Of a stretch of DNA of 64,000 bases, positions 8,113-15,545 are shown one piece after another. The stretch's first letter is position 1, and the number at the start of each line of letters is the position of its first letter. The notes under the pieces are model-generated. The model worked only from the letters and a program-made list of their open reading frames with translations, was not told the origin of the DNA and searched no databases. The translations under genes were made by a program, and so were the position numbers. This DNA comes from Ruegeria_C sp040830705 (lineage in GTDB: Bacteria; Pseudomonadota; Alphaproteobacteria; Rhodobacterales; Rhodobacteraceae): the NCBI GenBank assembly GCA_040830705.1, contig JBFOME010000021.1:124001-188000 (forward strand), in the 5' to 3' direction.

Positions 8113-10211
8113 TCGGCACCTCCTTTGATGTCTCGGGTCAGAACCAGATTGCCCATCGCATCGACCTGCGCGGTGAAGTCACTGGAAACCAGCGTGGTGG
8201 TCTGCGGTTCGGTAATCAAGGCAGGGCCGCGTATCTGGTCACCAGGGTGCAATTCGCGGCGTTCCACCAGAGCAGCTTCGCGGGTTTTGCCATCCACATC
8301 GCAGGTGATCGGTGTCGTTCGTGGTGAAAAATAGGGTCTAATATTGACTTTTTTGGCGTTACTTTTTACCTGCGCGCTAGGCGTAAAGACTCGAACTGAC
8401 CAATTCAGGACCTCAACCTCCATCCCCGGAACCGGTCTTGAGAATTGACGCCGGTACTCCTCCTCGAATGACTCGGTGAGGCCGGGCAAATCCGCGTCGG
8501 TCAAAGGGCGATCCGGCAATGCAATCTCGATCTCATGGCCCTGTCCGGCATAGCGCATGAATGCAGTACGCCGCGTCATCCGTTCCGCGTCACCCGCGCC
8601 CAGAGCGACCACCGCTTCGGCCTCAGCCAGCATCTGGTCGAACAGGGCATTGATCTGCCCGACCTCCAATTGACCCAGACGCACATACCGCGACCGCACA
8701 ATTTCGAATGAGACCGGGGCGAACAGGAAGCCAACCGCAGAGCCCACTCCAGGATCAGGCGGTATCAGTATGCGTGCGACCCCAGCCGATCGCGCAAGCC
8801 GACTGGCGTGTAACGGACCGTTGCCACCAAAGGCAATCAAGGTACGGCTGCCAAGGTCCTTGCCCGATTCCACCGCGTGCATCCGCGCCGCCGAGGCCAT
8901 ACTTTCCTGAACGATCCGGCTGACGCCATCCGCCGCCTCGGTGGCAGTCAGATCAAGCGGCTCGCCAATTTGGTCGCTTAGCGCTGCCCGTGCGGCATCG
9001 GAGTCGATCCTAATTCTTCCATCGGCAAAGCCCTCGGGCCGCAAGAACCCCAGTTCAATGTCAGCATCACTGACCGTCGGAGCGGTGCCACCTCGCCCAA
9101 AAGCTGCCGGTCCAGGCTCTGATCCCGCACTCTTGGGGCCGACCATCAAGCGCCCCAGACGGTCGACAGCCGCAATCGAACCGCCACCGGCGCCGATTTC
9201 GATCATCTCGATCACCGGAATGCGCACCGGCATTCCCGAGCCCTTGATGAACCGTGCCGCACGCGCGATCTCGAACCGGCGCGAGGTTTGCGGTTCTGCC
9301 TTGTCGATCAGACAAAGCTTCGCCGTAGTGCCTCCGACATCCAACGACAATACCCGATCCAGCCCCGCTTGCGCAGCGATATGCGCCGCCAGTATCGCGC
9401 CACCTGCCGGACCGGATTCAACCAGCCGGATCGGAAAGCGGGCTGCGGTCTGCAGCCTGCACATACCGCCACCCGCAGTCATCATCAGGATCGGGGATCG
9501 CAGCCCTTCGTCCCTGAACAGAGCCTGAAATCGCTCAAGATAAGACGCCATCAATGGCTGGATATAGGCATTGGCAACGGTGGTGCTCAAACGCTCAAAC
9601 TCACGCGCCTCGGGGCTGACATCGGAAGAGATCGAGATCGTCAGATGAGGCCTTTGCGCCAGCAACAGATCCCGCAGGCGGCGCTCATGGAACGGGTTGG
9701 AATAAGAATGCAGCAGGCAGATCGCAACCGCCTCGGCCTTGCAGGCGTCGAGCTGCGCCAGCAGCGGAGCGATTGCGGTCTCGTCCAGCGGGCGCAGCAC
9801 AGCGCCGTCGACCGACATGCGCTCGGGGATCGTAAAAGCGCGATCACGCGGCACCAGAAAGTCGGGCTTTTCAAGACTCAGGTCGTATTGGGCGTATCGA
9901 CGTTCATAGGCGATCTCCAATATGTCTCTGAACCCTTCGGTGGTGATGGTTGCAACCCGCGCACCGCGTTTTTCGATCAGGGCGTTGGTGGCCAGCGTGG
10001 TGCCATGCACGAAGCCGTCAAGCGCAGCCAAATCATGGCCCGCTTGCGTCAACACGTGCCGCGCACCCTCCATCGCGCCAAGGGCAGGGTTTTCATGGGT
10101 GGTCAGGGTTTTGGTCGAGCCGACAATGTCATTTGCGCCAGAGGCAAGAACCGTATCGGTAAAGGTGCCACCGATATCGATGGCAAGCCGCAGCCTTGGG
10201 GAAACCGTCAT
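8109..10211 (-). CDS. hyuA: Hydantoinase A / oxoprolinase family subunit
   Basis: 700 residues, matching stand-alone HyuA/AcxA-type subunits. The N-terminal ATPase half begins LAIDIGGTFTDTVL, with a second actin-fold phosphate loop in LSLDVGGTTAKLCL. GAGGGSIA and GSEPGPA are family signatures. It forms an ATP-dependent complex with the downstream B subunit. It is the first gene of a four-gene leftward operon (hyuA-hyuB-aminotransferase-isomerase), each pair sharing a 4-nt stop/start overlap. No dedicated regulator or transporter gene is adjacent. The roughly 250 bp upstream must contain the promoter. Confidence 0.9.
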   Translation of the reverse strand: MTVSPRLRLAIDIGGTFTDTVLASGANDIVGSTKTLTTHENPALGAMEGARHVLTQAGHDLAALDGFVHGTTLATNALIEKRGARVATITTEGFRDILEIAYERRYAQYDLSLEKPDFLVPRDRAFTIPERMSVDGAVLRPLDETAIAPLLAQLDACKAEAVAICLLHSYSNPFHERRLRDLLLAQRPHLTISISSDVSPEAREFERLSTTVANAYIQPLMASYLERFQALFRDEGLRSPILMMTAGGGMCRLQTAARFPIRLVESGPAGGAILAAHIAAQAGLDRVLSLDVGGTTAKLCLIDKAEPQTSRRFEIARAARFIKGSGMPVRIPVIEMIEIGAGGGSIAAVDRLGRLMVGPKSAGSEPGPAAFGRGGTAPTVSDADIELGFLRPEGFADGRIRIDSDAARAALSDQIGEPLDLTATEAADGVSRIVQESMASAARMHAVESGKDLGSRTLIAFGGNGPLHASRLARSAGVARILIPPDPGVGSAVGFLFAPVSFEIVRSRYVRLGQLEVGQINALFDQMLAEAEAVVALGAGDAERMTRRTAFMRYAGQGHEIEIALPDRPLTDADLPGLTESFEEEYRRQFSRPVPGMEVEVLNWSVRVFTPSAQVKSNAKKVNIRPYFSPRTTPITCDVDGKTREAALVERRELHPGDQIRGPALITEPQTTTLVSSDFTAQVDAMGNLVLTRDIKGGAE

Positions 10212-10459
10212 CTGTCATTCCAAATCTATCCGTCATCCGTCGCGCGTTTGGGCCATCCGGCCAAACCGCACGTCAGGCCACCAGATCGCTGCCAGTGGCG
10301 CGGCGGTCGAGCCGCTTTGGAATGTGCAAACAGTTCATGTTTTCAGATTTTCAGGTCGATGCGGCCACCGCTTGCCAATTTGCGACCTGAACGGGTCGAA
10401 GGGACACCAGATGCGACACCGCTTGCACCGAGCGACAAGCGCGCCTAAATCTGCGCCCC
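10212..10459. other. Divergent intergenic region between hyuA and smpB
   Basis: About 250 bp without a credible coding sequence. It must hold both divergent promoters. I see no convincing tRNA, riboswitch fold or strong inverted repeat. The 10-nt word CACCGCTTGC occurs twice in the half nearer smpB, too little to call a binding site. Confidence 0.5.
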
Positions 10460-10936
10460 ATGGCCAAGCAGAAAACAGACCCCAACTACAAGGTGATCGC
10501 CGAGAACCGGCGTGCACGCTACGATTACGCGATCGAGGACGATATCGAATGCGGCATGATGCTGGAAGGGTCCGAGGTTAAATCTCTGCGCGCGGGGGGC
10601 TCGAACATTGCCGAAAGCTATGCGGCGGTGGAAGAGGGCGAGCTATGGCTGGTAAACTCTTACATCGCGCCTTACGAGCAGGCCAAATCCTTCAAGCATG
10701 AGGAGCGGCGGCGGCGCAAGCTGCTGGTCTCGCGCAAACAACTTTCCAATCTGTGGAACGCGACCCAGCGCAAAGGGATGACGCTGGTGCCGCTGGTGCT
10801 TTACTTCAATCACAAAGGCATCGCCAAACTGAAGATCGGCGTGGCCAAAGGCAAGAAAACGCACGACAAGCGCGAAAGCCAGGCAAAACGCGACTGGTCG
10901 CGTCAGAAACAGCGATTGCTCAAGGATCATGGCTGA
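10460..10936 (+). CDS. smpB: SsrA-binding protein SmpB
   Basis: 158 residues, full length. The conserved opening (NYKVIAENRRARYDYAIED), the EGSEVKSLRAG segment and the basic C-terminal tail (KGKKTHDKRES) are all present. The protein binds tmRNA and delivers it to stalled ribosomes for trans-translation. The tmRNA gene itself is not in this window. Transcribed rightwards, 73 bp ahead of the sulfurtransferase gene. Confidence 0.97.
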   Translation: MAKQKTDPNYKVIAENRRARYDYAIEDDIECGMMLEGSEVKSLRAGGSNIAESYAAVEEGELWLVNSYIAPYEQAKSFKHEERRRRKLLVSRKQLSNLWNATQRKGMTLVPLVLYFNHKGIAKLKIGVAKGKKTHDKRESQAKRDWSRQKQRLLKDHG

Positions 10937-11009
10937 TCCGGGCGGATCACGGCTTGCGCGCGGGAAATCGCTTGTATAAGCCCAATCTGGGTTAACGGCG
11001 GAGGCTCTG

Positions 11010-11864
11010 ATGCAGGACGATCCGAAAACACTGGTATCTACCGACTGGTTGGCCGCGCATCTCAAGGACCCCGACCTGAGGGTGCTGGATGGCTCCTGGT
11101 ATTTGCCCCAACAAGGCCGCGAGGCGCTGGCCGAATACAACGAGGCGCACATTCCCGGCGCGCGCTTTTTTGATATCGATGATATCTCGGACCGGCGTTC
11201 GGACCTGCCCCATATGGCACCACCGGTGGAAAAGTTCATGTCCCGCCTGCGAGCGATGGGTGTCGGCGACGGGCACCAGATCGTGGTTTATGACGGTGCC
11301 GGGCTGATGTCCGCCGCGCGGGTTTGGTGGCTGCTGCGCCTGATGGGCCAGATGAATGTCGCCGTTCTGGACGGCGGGTTCCCCAAATGGCAGGCCGAGG
11401 GCCGCGAGATCGAGGACCTGCCCCCCGTTGTCCGCGACCGGCACATGACGGTGCGGGTGCAGAACCATCTGGTCCGCGATGTGACCCAGGTTTCCGCCGC
11501 CGCGAAGCTGCACGATCACGAGATCATTGACGCCCGTTCGCCGGGCCGTTTCGCAGGTAGCGACCCCGAACCGCGCGAGGGGCTTCGCTCGGGCCACATC
11601 CCCGGGTCGCGCAATGTGCCGCATACCATGCTGCTGAACGCCGATGGCACGATGAAATCGCCCGAAGAGTGCCGGGCCATATTCGAAAGCGCCGGTGTGG
11701 ACCTCAAGAAGCCCGCGATAACCACATGCGGGTCCGGCGTAACTGCCGCGATCCTGTCACTTGCGCTTGAGCGGATCGGCAAATCCGACCATTCCCTCTA
11801 TGACGGCTCCTGGGCCGAATGGGGTGCCTTCCCAACCCTGCCCGTCGCAACCGGAGAACAATGA
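11010..11864 (+). CDS. sseA: 3-mercaptopyruvate/thiosulfate sulfurtransferase (tandem rhodanese)
   Basis: 284 residues with two rhodanese domains. The N-terminal domain is inactive. The C-terminal domain carries the catalytic Cys240 in the loop CGSGVTA, the sequence expected for 3-mercaptopyruvate sulfurtransferases. It transfers sulfane sulfur to acceptors such as cyanide or thiols in cysteine catabolism. The stop codon overlaps the start of the downstream aminotransferase. This fits because cysteine transamination yields 3-mercaptopyruvate, so the neighbour could supply its substrate. Confidence 0.94.
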   Translation: MQDDPKTLVSTDWLAAHLKDPDLRVLDGSWYLPQQGREALAEYNEAHIPGARFFDIDDISDRRSDLPHMAPPVEKFMSRLRAMGVGDGHQIVVYDGAGLMSAARVWWLLRLMGQMNVAVLDGGFPKWQAEGREIEDLPPVVRDRHMTVRVQNHLVRDVTQVSAAAKLHDHEIIDARSPGRFAGSDPEPREGLRSGHIPGSRNVPHTMLLNADGTMKSPEECRAIFESAGVDLKKPAITTCGSGVTAAILSLALERIGKSDHSLYDGSWAEWGAFPTLPVATGEQ

Positions 11865-13048
11865 TGTTCGAAAACCTCAAACCGCAGCCCGCCGACAAGA
11901 TTCTGGCGCTGATGCAGATGTATCGCGAAGATCCGCGCGACCAGAAAATCGATCTGGGCGTCGGGGTGTATAAGAATGCCGAAGGCATCACACCGGTTAT
12001 GCGAGCCGTCAAAGCGGCCGAACAGAAGATTTGGGAAGAACAGCAATCCAAGGCCTATACCGGCCTGGCGGGCGACCCGGCTTATTCGGATGCGATGATT
12101 TCCCTGATCCTGGGCGACGCGGTGCCACGCGCTAATATCGCCGCCGTTGCCACGCCCGGCGGCACCGGTGCCTGCCGTCAAGCGTTCGAATTGGTGCGCA
12201 TGGCAAATCCGTCGGCGCGAATTTTCGTATCGAACCCGACCTGGCCCAACCACGTGTCGATCCTGAATTATCTGGGGATCGAGATGGTGCCCTATCGCTA
12301 TTTCGACGCAGAAACTCGCGGCGTCGACTTCGGCGGTATGATCGAGGACCTGAAACAGGCCCAGCCCGGCGACGTGGTTCTGCTGCATGGCTGCTGTCAT
12401 AATCCGACCGGTGCGAACCTCAATCTGGTGGAATGGCAGGCGGTGGTCGATCTGATCAACGAACAGGGCTTGATCGCCATGATCGACATCGCCTATCAGG
12501 GCTTTGGCGACGGTTTGGAAGAAGACGCCGCCGCAACGCGGCTGGTTGCCTCGTCGGTCAAGGAATGCCTGATCGCGGCAAGCTGTTCCAAGAATTTCGG
12601 TGTCTATCGCGAGCGGACCGGCCTTCTGATGGCGATCAGCCAGGATGCGGGTCAGGTCGGCCTGAACCAATCGACGCTGGCCTTCCTGAACCGTCAAAAC
12701 TATTCTTTTCCGCCCGATCATGGCGCACGGGTGGTCACCACAATCCTGAACGACGACGCTCTACGCGCCGATTGGAAGCAGGAGTTAGAAGAGGTGCGCC
12801 TTTCGATGCTGGGCCTGCGTCAGCGACTGGCCGACGAGTTGCAGCACCGCTCGGGCTCGGACCGGTTTGCCTTTGTGGCCCAGCATCGCGGCATGTTCTC
12901 ACGCATCGGCGCTGCGCCGGAGCTGGTGGAAAAACTGCGCAGCGAGCATGGCATCTACATGGTCGGCGACAGCCGCATGAACATCGCAGGCCTGAATGCA
13001 ACGACCGTGCCGATCCTGGCCCAGGCCATCGTTGAGGTCGGTGTCTAA
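11864..13048 (+). CDS. tyrB: Aromatic-amino-acid / aspartate aminotransferase
   Basis: 394 residues, class I aminotransferase of the AspC/TyrB subgroup. The Schiff-base lysine is Lys243 in AASCSKNFGVYRERTGLL; the HGCCHNPTG and IDIAYQGF motifs match the group. GGAG at 11853-11856 is 7 nt before ATG 11864 but only 4 nt before ATG 11861, so 11864 is preferred. The gene is coupled to sseA by stop/start overlap. It interconverts aspartate or aromatic amino acids with their keto acids and may also act on cysteine. A strong hairpin follows the stop. Confidence 0.93.
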   Translation: MFENLKPQPADKILALMQMYREDPRDQKIDLGVGVYKNAEGITPVMRAVKAAEQKIWEEQQSKAYTGLAGDPAYSDAMISLILGDAVPRANIAAVATPGGTGACRQAFELVRMANPSARIFVSNPTWPNHVSILNYLGIEMVPYRYFDAETRGVDFGGMIEDLKQAQPGDVVLLHGCCHNPTGANLNLVEWQAVVDLINEQGLIAMIDIAYQGFGDGLEEDAAATRLVASSVKECLIAASCSKNFGVYRERTGLLMAISQDAGQVGLNQSTLAFLNRQNYSFPPDHGARVVTTILNDDALRADWKQELEEVRLSMLGLRQRLADELQHRSGSDRFAFVAQHRGMFSRIGAAPELVEKLRSEHGIYMVGDSRMNIAGLNATTVPILAQAIVEVGV

Positions 13049-13056
13049 TAGCCCAA

Positions 13057-13081
13057 AAGCACCCGGCTTAACCGGGTGCTT
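13057..13081. terminator. Intrinsic terminator between convergent genes
   Basis: A perfect 10-bp stem (AAGCACCCGG / CCGGGTGCTT) with a 5-nt loop lies directly after the aminotransferase stop and touches the stop of the convergent NTF2-like gene. The run of A on its left gives a short U tract for leftward transcripts, so it may serve both directions. Confidence 0.8.
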
Positions 13082-13506
13082 CAGCCTACCTGGTAGTGCG
13101 GGTGATAGATCGAATAAACCCGCACATATCTAAATCTGCCATTCTCGCTCACCTCGTAGAAAGCACACATCATCAGGCGGAAGGACGTGCCCGCCTTGTG
13201 CTGCTCGCCAACCCATTCCAGATCCTGCTTGCAGCGGAAATCAATCGGTGCCTCGGTCGCGATCAGCGTCGGCGTGGTGATGAAATGAATATGGGGCTGG
13301 ATGGTTTCCTGCATGATCTCTGAAACACCTGTCCAGAAGCCCACGGCAGAGGCCTTTCCGCTGTTGACCGCAGCTTTCGGGATGTACTCGAACACCGCAT
13401 CGGGCTCATACCACTTGTCGTAGAAGTCACCATGGGTCATGCCAGTTCCGGCGCAGGCCCCGTTAAAATCCTCGATATACTGGTTGTATTGCTCTTCGGT
13501 GATCAC
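13081..13506 (-). CDS. NTF2-like (SnoaL-type) fold protein of unknown function
   Basis: 141 residues, acidic and soluble, with no signal peptide. Composition and the alternating aromatic strands (YDKWYEPDAVFEYIP, FRYVRVYSIYHPH) suggest a small NTF2/SnoaL-type alpha+beta barrel. I do not recognise a characterised ortholog. It is a single leftward gene between the terminators of tyrB and amtB. No catalytic residues can be assigned. Confidence 0.7.
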   Translation of the reverse strand: MITEEQYNQYIEDFNGACAGTGMTHGDFYDKWYEPDAVFEYIPKAAVNSGKASAVGFWTGVSEIMQETIQPHIHFITTPTLIATEAPIDFRCKQDLEWVGEQHKAGTSFRLMMCAFYEVSENGRFRYVRVYSIYHPHYQVG

Positions 13507-13563
13507 CGGCCCGCTCCCTGCAGACCTGGCTGCTCACAGTCAATGTCCCGTTTTGCCAAAGAA

Positions 13564-13592
13564 AAAGGGCCCCGGCAAATCCAGGGCCCTTT
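13564..13592 (-). terminator. Intrinsic terminator of glnK-amtB
   Basis: A perfect 9-bp stem (GGGCCC core flanked by AAA/TTT) with an 11-nt loop begins 18 bp past the amtB stop. On the leftward strand it runs straight into a U-rich tract, a classical rho-independent terminator. Confidence 0.85.
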
Positions 13593-13610
13593 GCAGCGAT
13601 TTTGAAGAAG

Positions 13611-14918
13611 CTAGCCTTTCGAAAACTCCGGATAGGCTTCCATGCCCAGCTCGGCCATGTCGAGCCCGTTGATCTCATCTTCCTCGCTGACGCGGATACC
13701 AACGATCGCTTTCAGGATGCTCCAGAGGATCAAAGCGCCGACAAAGGTGAACACGCCATAAGCCACAATGCCCGTCAACTGAGTGATCAGGCTCGCTTCA
13801 CCGTAGAAGATGACTGCGATCGTGCCCCAGATACCGGCAAACAGGTGGACCGGGATCGCACCGACAACATCGTCGAGCTTGAACTTGTCCAGCATCGGGA
13901 TAGCCAGGACCACGATGATACCGCCCACGGCACCGATCCAAAGGGCACCAAACAGGGTGGGGGCCAACGGTTCGGCAGTGATCGACACCAGACCGGCCAG
14001 TGCGCCGTTCAGCACCATGGTCAGGTCAGGCTTCTTGTAGAGAAGCTGGGTCAGGATCAGCGCGGTCACGGCACCGGAAGCAGCGGCCATGTTGGTGTTG
14101 GCAAAGATACGCGATACGTCCGTTACATCCCCCACGGTGCCCATCGCCAGTTGCGAGCCACCGTTGAAGCCGAACCAACCCAGCCACAGGATGAAGGTAC
14201 CCAAAGTTGCCAGCGCAAGGTTCGAACCGGGCATCGGATGCACTTTGCCGTCCTTGTACTTGCCGATCCGCGGGCCCAAAACGATCACGCCTGCCAGAGC
14301 TGCCCAGCCACCCACCGAGTGTACAACAGTCGAACCAGCGAAATCCGAAAAGCCTGCTTCAGACAACCAGCCGCCGCCCCACTGCCAGGAGCCCGAGATC
14401 GGGTACAGGATACCGGTCAGCACGACCACGAAGATCAGGAACGGGAACAGCTTGATCCGCTCGGCCACGGCACCCGACACGATGGAAGCGGTAGCAGCCA
14501 CAAAGACCAGCTGGAAGAAGAAGTCCGACCCGATTGAGGCATAGTCCAAAGCAGCCTCGGCAGGGTCAACACCAACCGGGTCAAGCACGGTTGGGCCGCC
14601 AATGGCAAAGAAGCCGTTAAAGTCGCCCGGGTACATCGTGTTGAAGCCGATCAGCCAGTACATGATTGCGGCAATGGAAAACAGCGCCACGTTCTTGATC
14701 ATCTGCATGGCCACGTTCTTGGAACGCACCAGACCGCCTTCCAGCATGGCAAAGCCTGCCGCCATGAAGAAGACCAGAAAGCCCGCCATCAAGAACAGCA
14801 GCGTGGTGAAGATATATTGCGTATGCTGCGCTGCTTCGCCGGTGGCCTCTTGCGCTAGCCCTAACTGCGGCACCGCGCAGATCGCGGCGGCAGGAATGAG
14901 TGATTTCATAAGATTCAT
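13611..14918 (-). CDS. amtB: Ammonium transporter
   Basis: 435 residues with an N-terminal signal peptide and eleven expected membrane spans, the standard Amt/MEP/Rh architecture. The conserved FAGSTVVHSVGGWAALAG segment and WLGWFGFNGGS are visible. It passes ammonium across the inner membrane and is gated by the PII protein encoded just upstream. ATG 14918 is chosen because AGGGA lies 7 nt before it; the frame extends to 14966 but has no support there. Paired with glnK 31 bp upstream, the usual nitrogen-limitation operon. Confidence 0.97.
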   Translation of the reverse strand: MNLMKSLIPAAAICAVPQLGLAQEATGEAAQHTQYIFTTLLFLMAGFLVFFMAAGFAMLEGGLVRSKNVAMQMIKNVALFSIAAIMYWLIGFNTMYPGDFNGFFAIGGPTVLDPVGVDPAEAALDYASIGSDFFFQLVFVAATASIVSGAVAERIKLFPFLIFVVVLTGILYPISGSWQWGGGWLSEAGFSDFAGSTVVHSVGGWAALAGVIVLGPRIGKYKDGKVHPMPGSNLALATLGTFILWLGWFGFNGGSQLAMGTVGDVTDVSRIFANTNMAAASGAVTALILTQLLYKKPDLTMVLNGALAGLVSITAEPLAPTLFGALWIGAVGGIIVVLAIPMLDKFKLDDVVGAIPVHLFAGIWGTIAVIFYGEASLITQLTGIVAYGVFTFVGALILWSILKAIVGIRVSEEDEINGLDMAELGMEAYPEFSKG

Positions 14919-14949
14919 GATTTTGTCCCTGGAATTGATATGGCTGCGC

Positions 14950-15288
14950 TCAGATCGCGTCTTCATTGGTTTCCCCGGTGCGGACGCGGACCGCCTGCTG
15001 CACGTCGAGGACGAAAATCTTGCCGTCGCCGATCTTTCCGGTCTTTGCGGTGGTTGCGATGGTCTCGATCACCTGATCGACCATGTTGGCGGCCACCACT
15101 ATCTCAAGCTTGATCTTGGGTACGAAATTCACTGCGTATTCCGCACCGCGATAGATTTCGGTATGTCCCGACTGGGATCCGAAGCCCTTAATTTCCGTTA
15201 CCATCATTCCGCGCACGCCAGCCTCGGTCAGCGCTTCGCGGACCTCCTCCAGCTTGAACGGTTTGATTGTCGCTATGATGAGTTTCAC
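14950..15288 (-). CDS. glnK: Nitrogen regulatory protein PII
   Basis: 112 residues with a GTG start at 15288 supported by AGGGGA 5 nt upstream; the longer frame to 15330 has no such support. The T-loop contains Tyr51 in YRGAEYAVNF, the uridylylation site, and the B-loop segment TGKIGDGKIFV binds ATP/ADP. It senses 2-oxoglutarate and energy status and blocks AmtB when nitrogen is plentiful. Co-transcription with amtB identifies it as the GlnK paralog rather than GlnB. Confidence 0.96.
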   Translation of the reverse strand: MKLIIATIKPFKLEEVREALTEAGVRGMMVTEIKGFGSQSGHTEIYRGAEYAVNFVPKIKLEIVVAANMVDQVIETIATTAKTGKIGDGKIFVLDVQQAVRVRTGETNEDAI

Positions 15289-15404
15289 GTTGATCCCCTT
15301 CGTTCCGCCGGCAAACCCGGCTCTTTGCATGTGCAGAAACTTCCCGGAATCCCGAGGACAGGAAACGAGTGGGGGCGCAGGAAAGGGAATTCAGGCAACG
15401 AAGT

Positions 15405-15431
15405 TGCACATTTTTTGCACAAAAATCGCCA
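15405..15431 (-). promoter_or_regulatory. Candidate nitrogen-control region upstream of glnK (sigma-54-like)
   Basis: On the leftward strand TGGC-N8-TGCA (15431 to 15416) satisfies the GG-N10-GC spacing of sigma-54 promoters. A symmetric TGCA-N7-TGCA (15405-15419) overlaps it. The sequence is A/T-rich, unlike its surroundings. The match to the -24/-12 consensus is only partial, and some Rhodobacterales express Ntr genes from sigma-70 promoters with NtrC, so this remains tentative. Confidence 0.3.
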
Positions 15432-15545
15432 TATGGTTAAAATTTATGCAAAATGAAAAGGCGGTTTTTCTGTGGAATATCCCCTCAACACGCCGCGCGC
15501 GCCGGGGTATTGTGCTGCAAAGAAAAGAACCGGGCAGAGTCAGAC

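Noticed and set aside
11819..12721. Long minus-strand open frame across the aminotransferase gene (307 codons)
   Set aside because: It is antisense to a well-conserved enzyme, has a strange His/Gln/Arg-rich composition and no family match. Such frames are expected opposite GC-rich genes.
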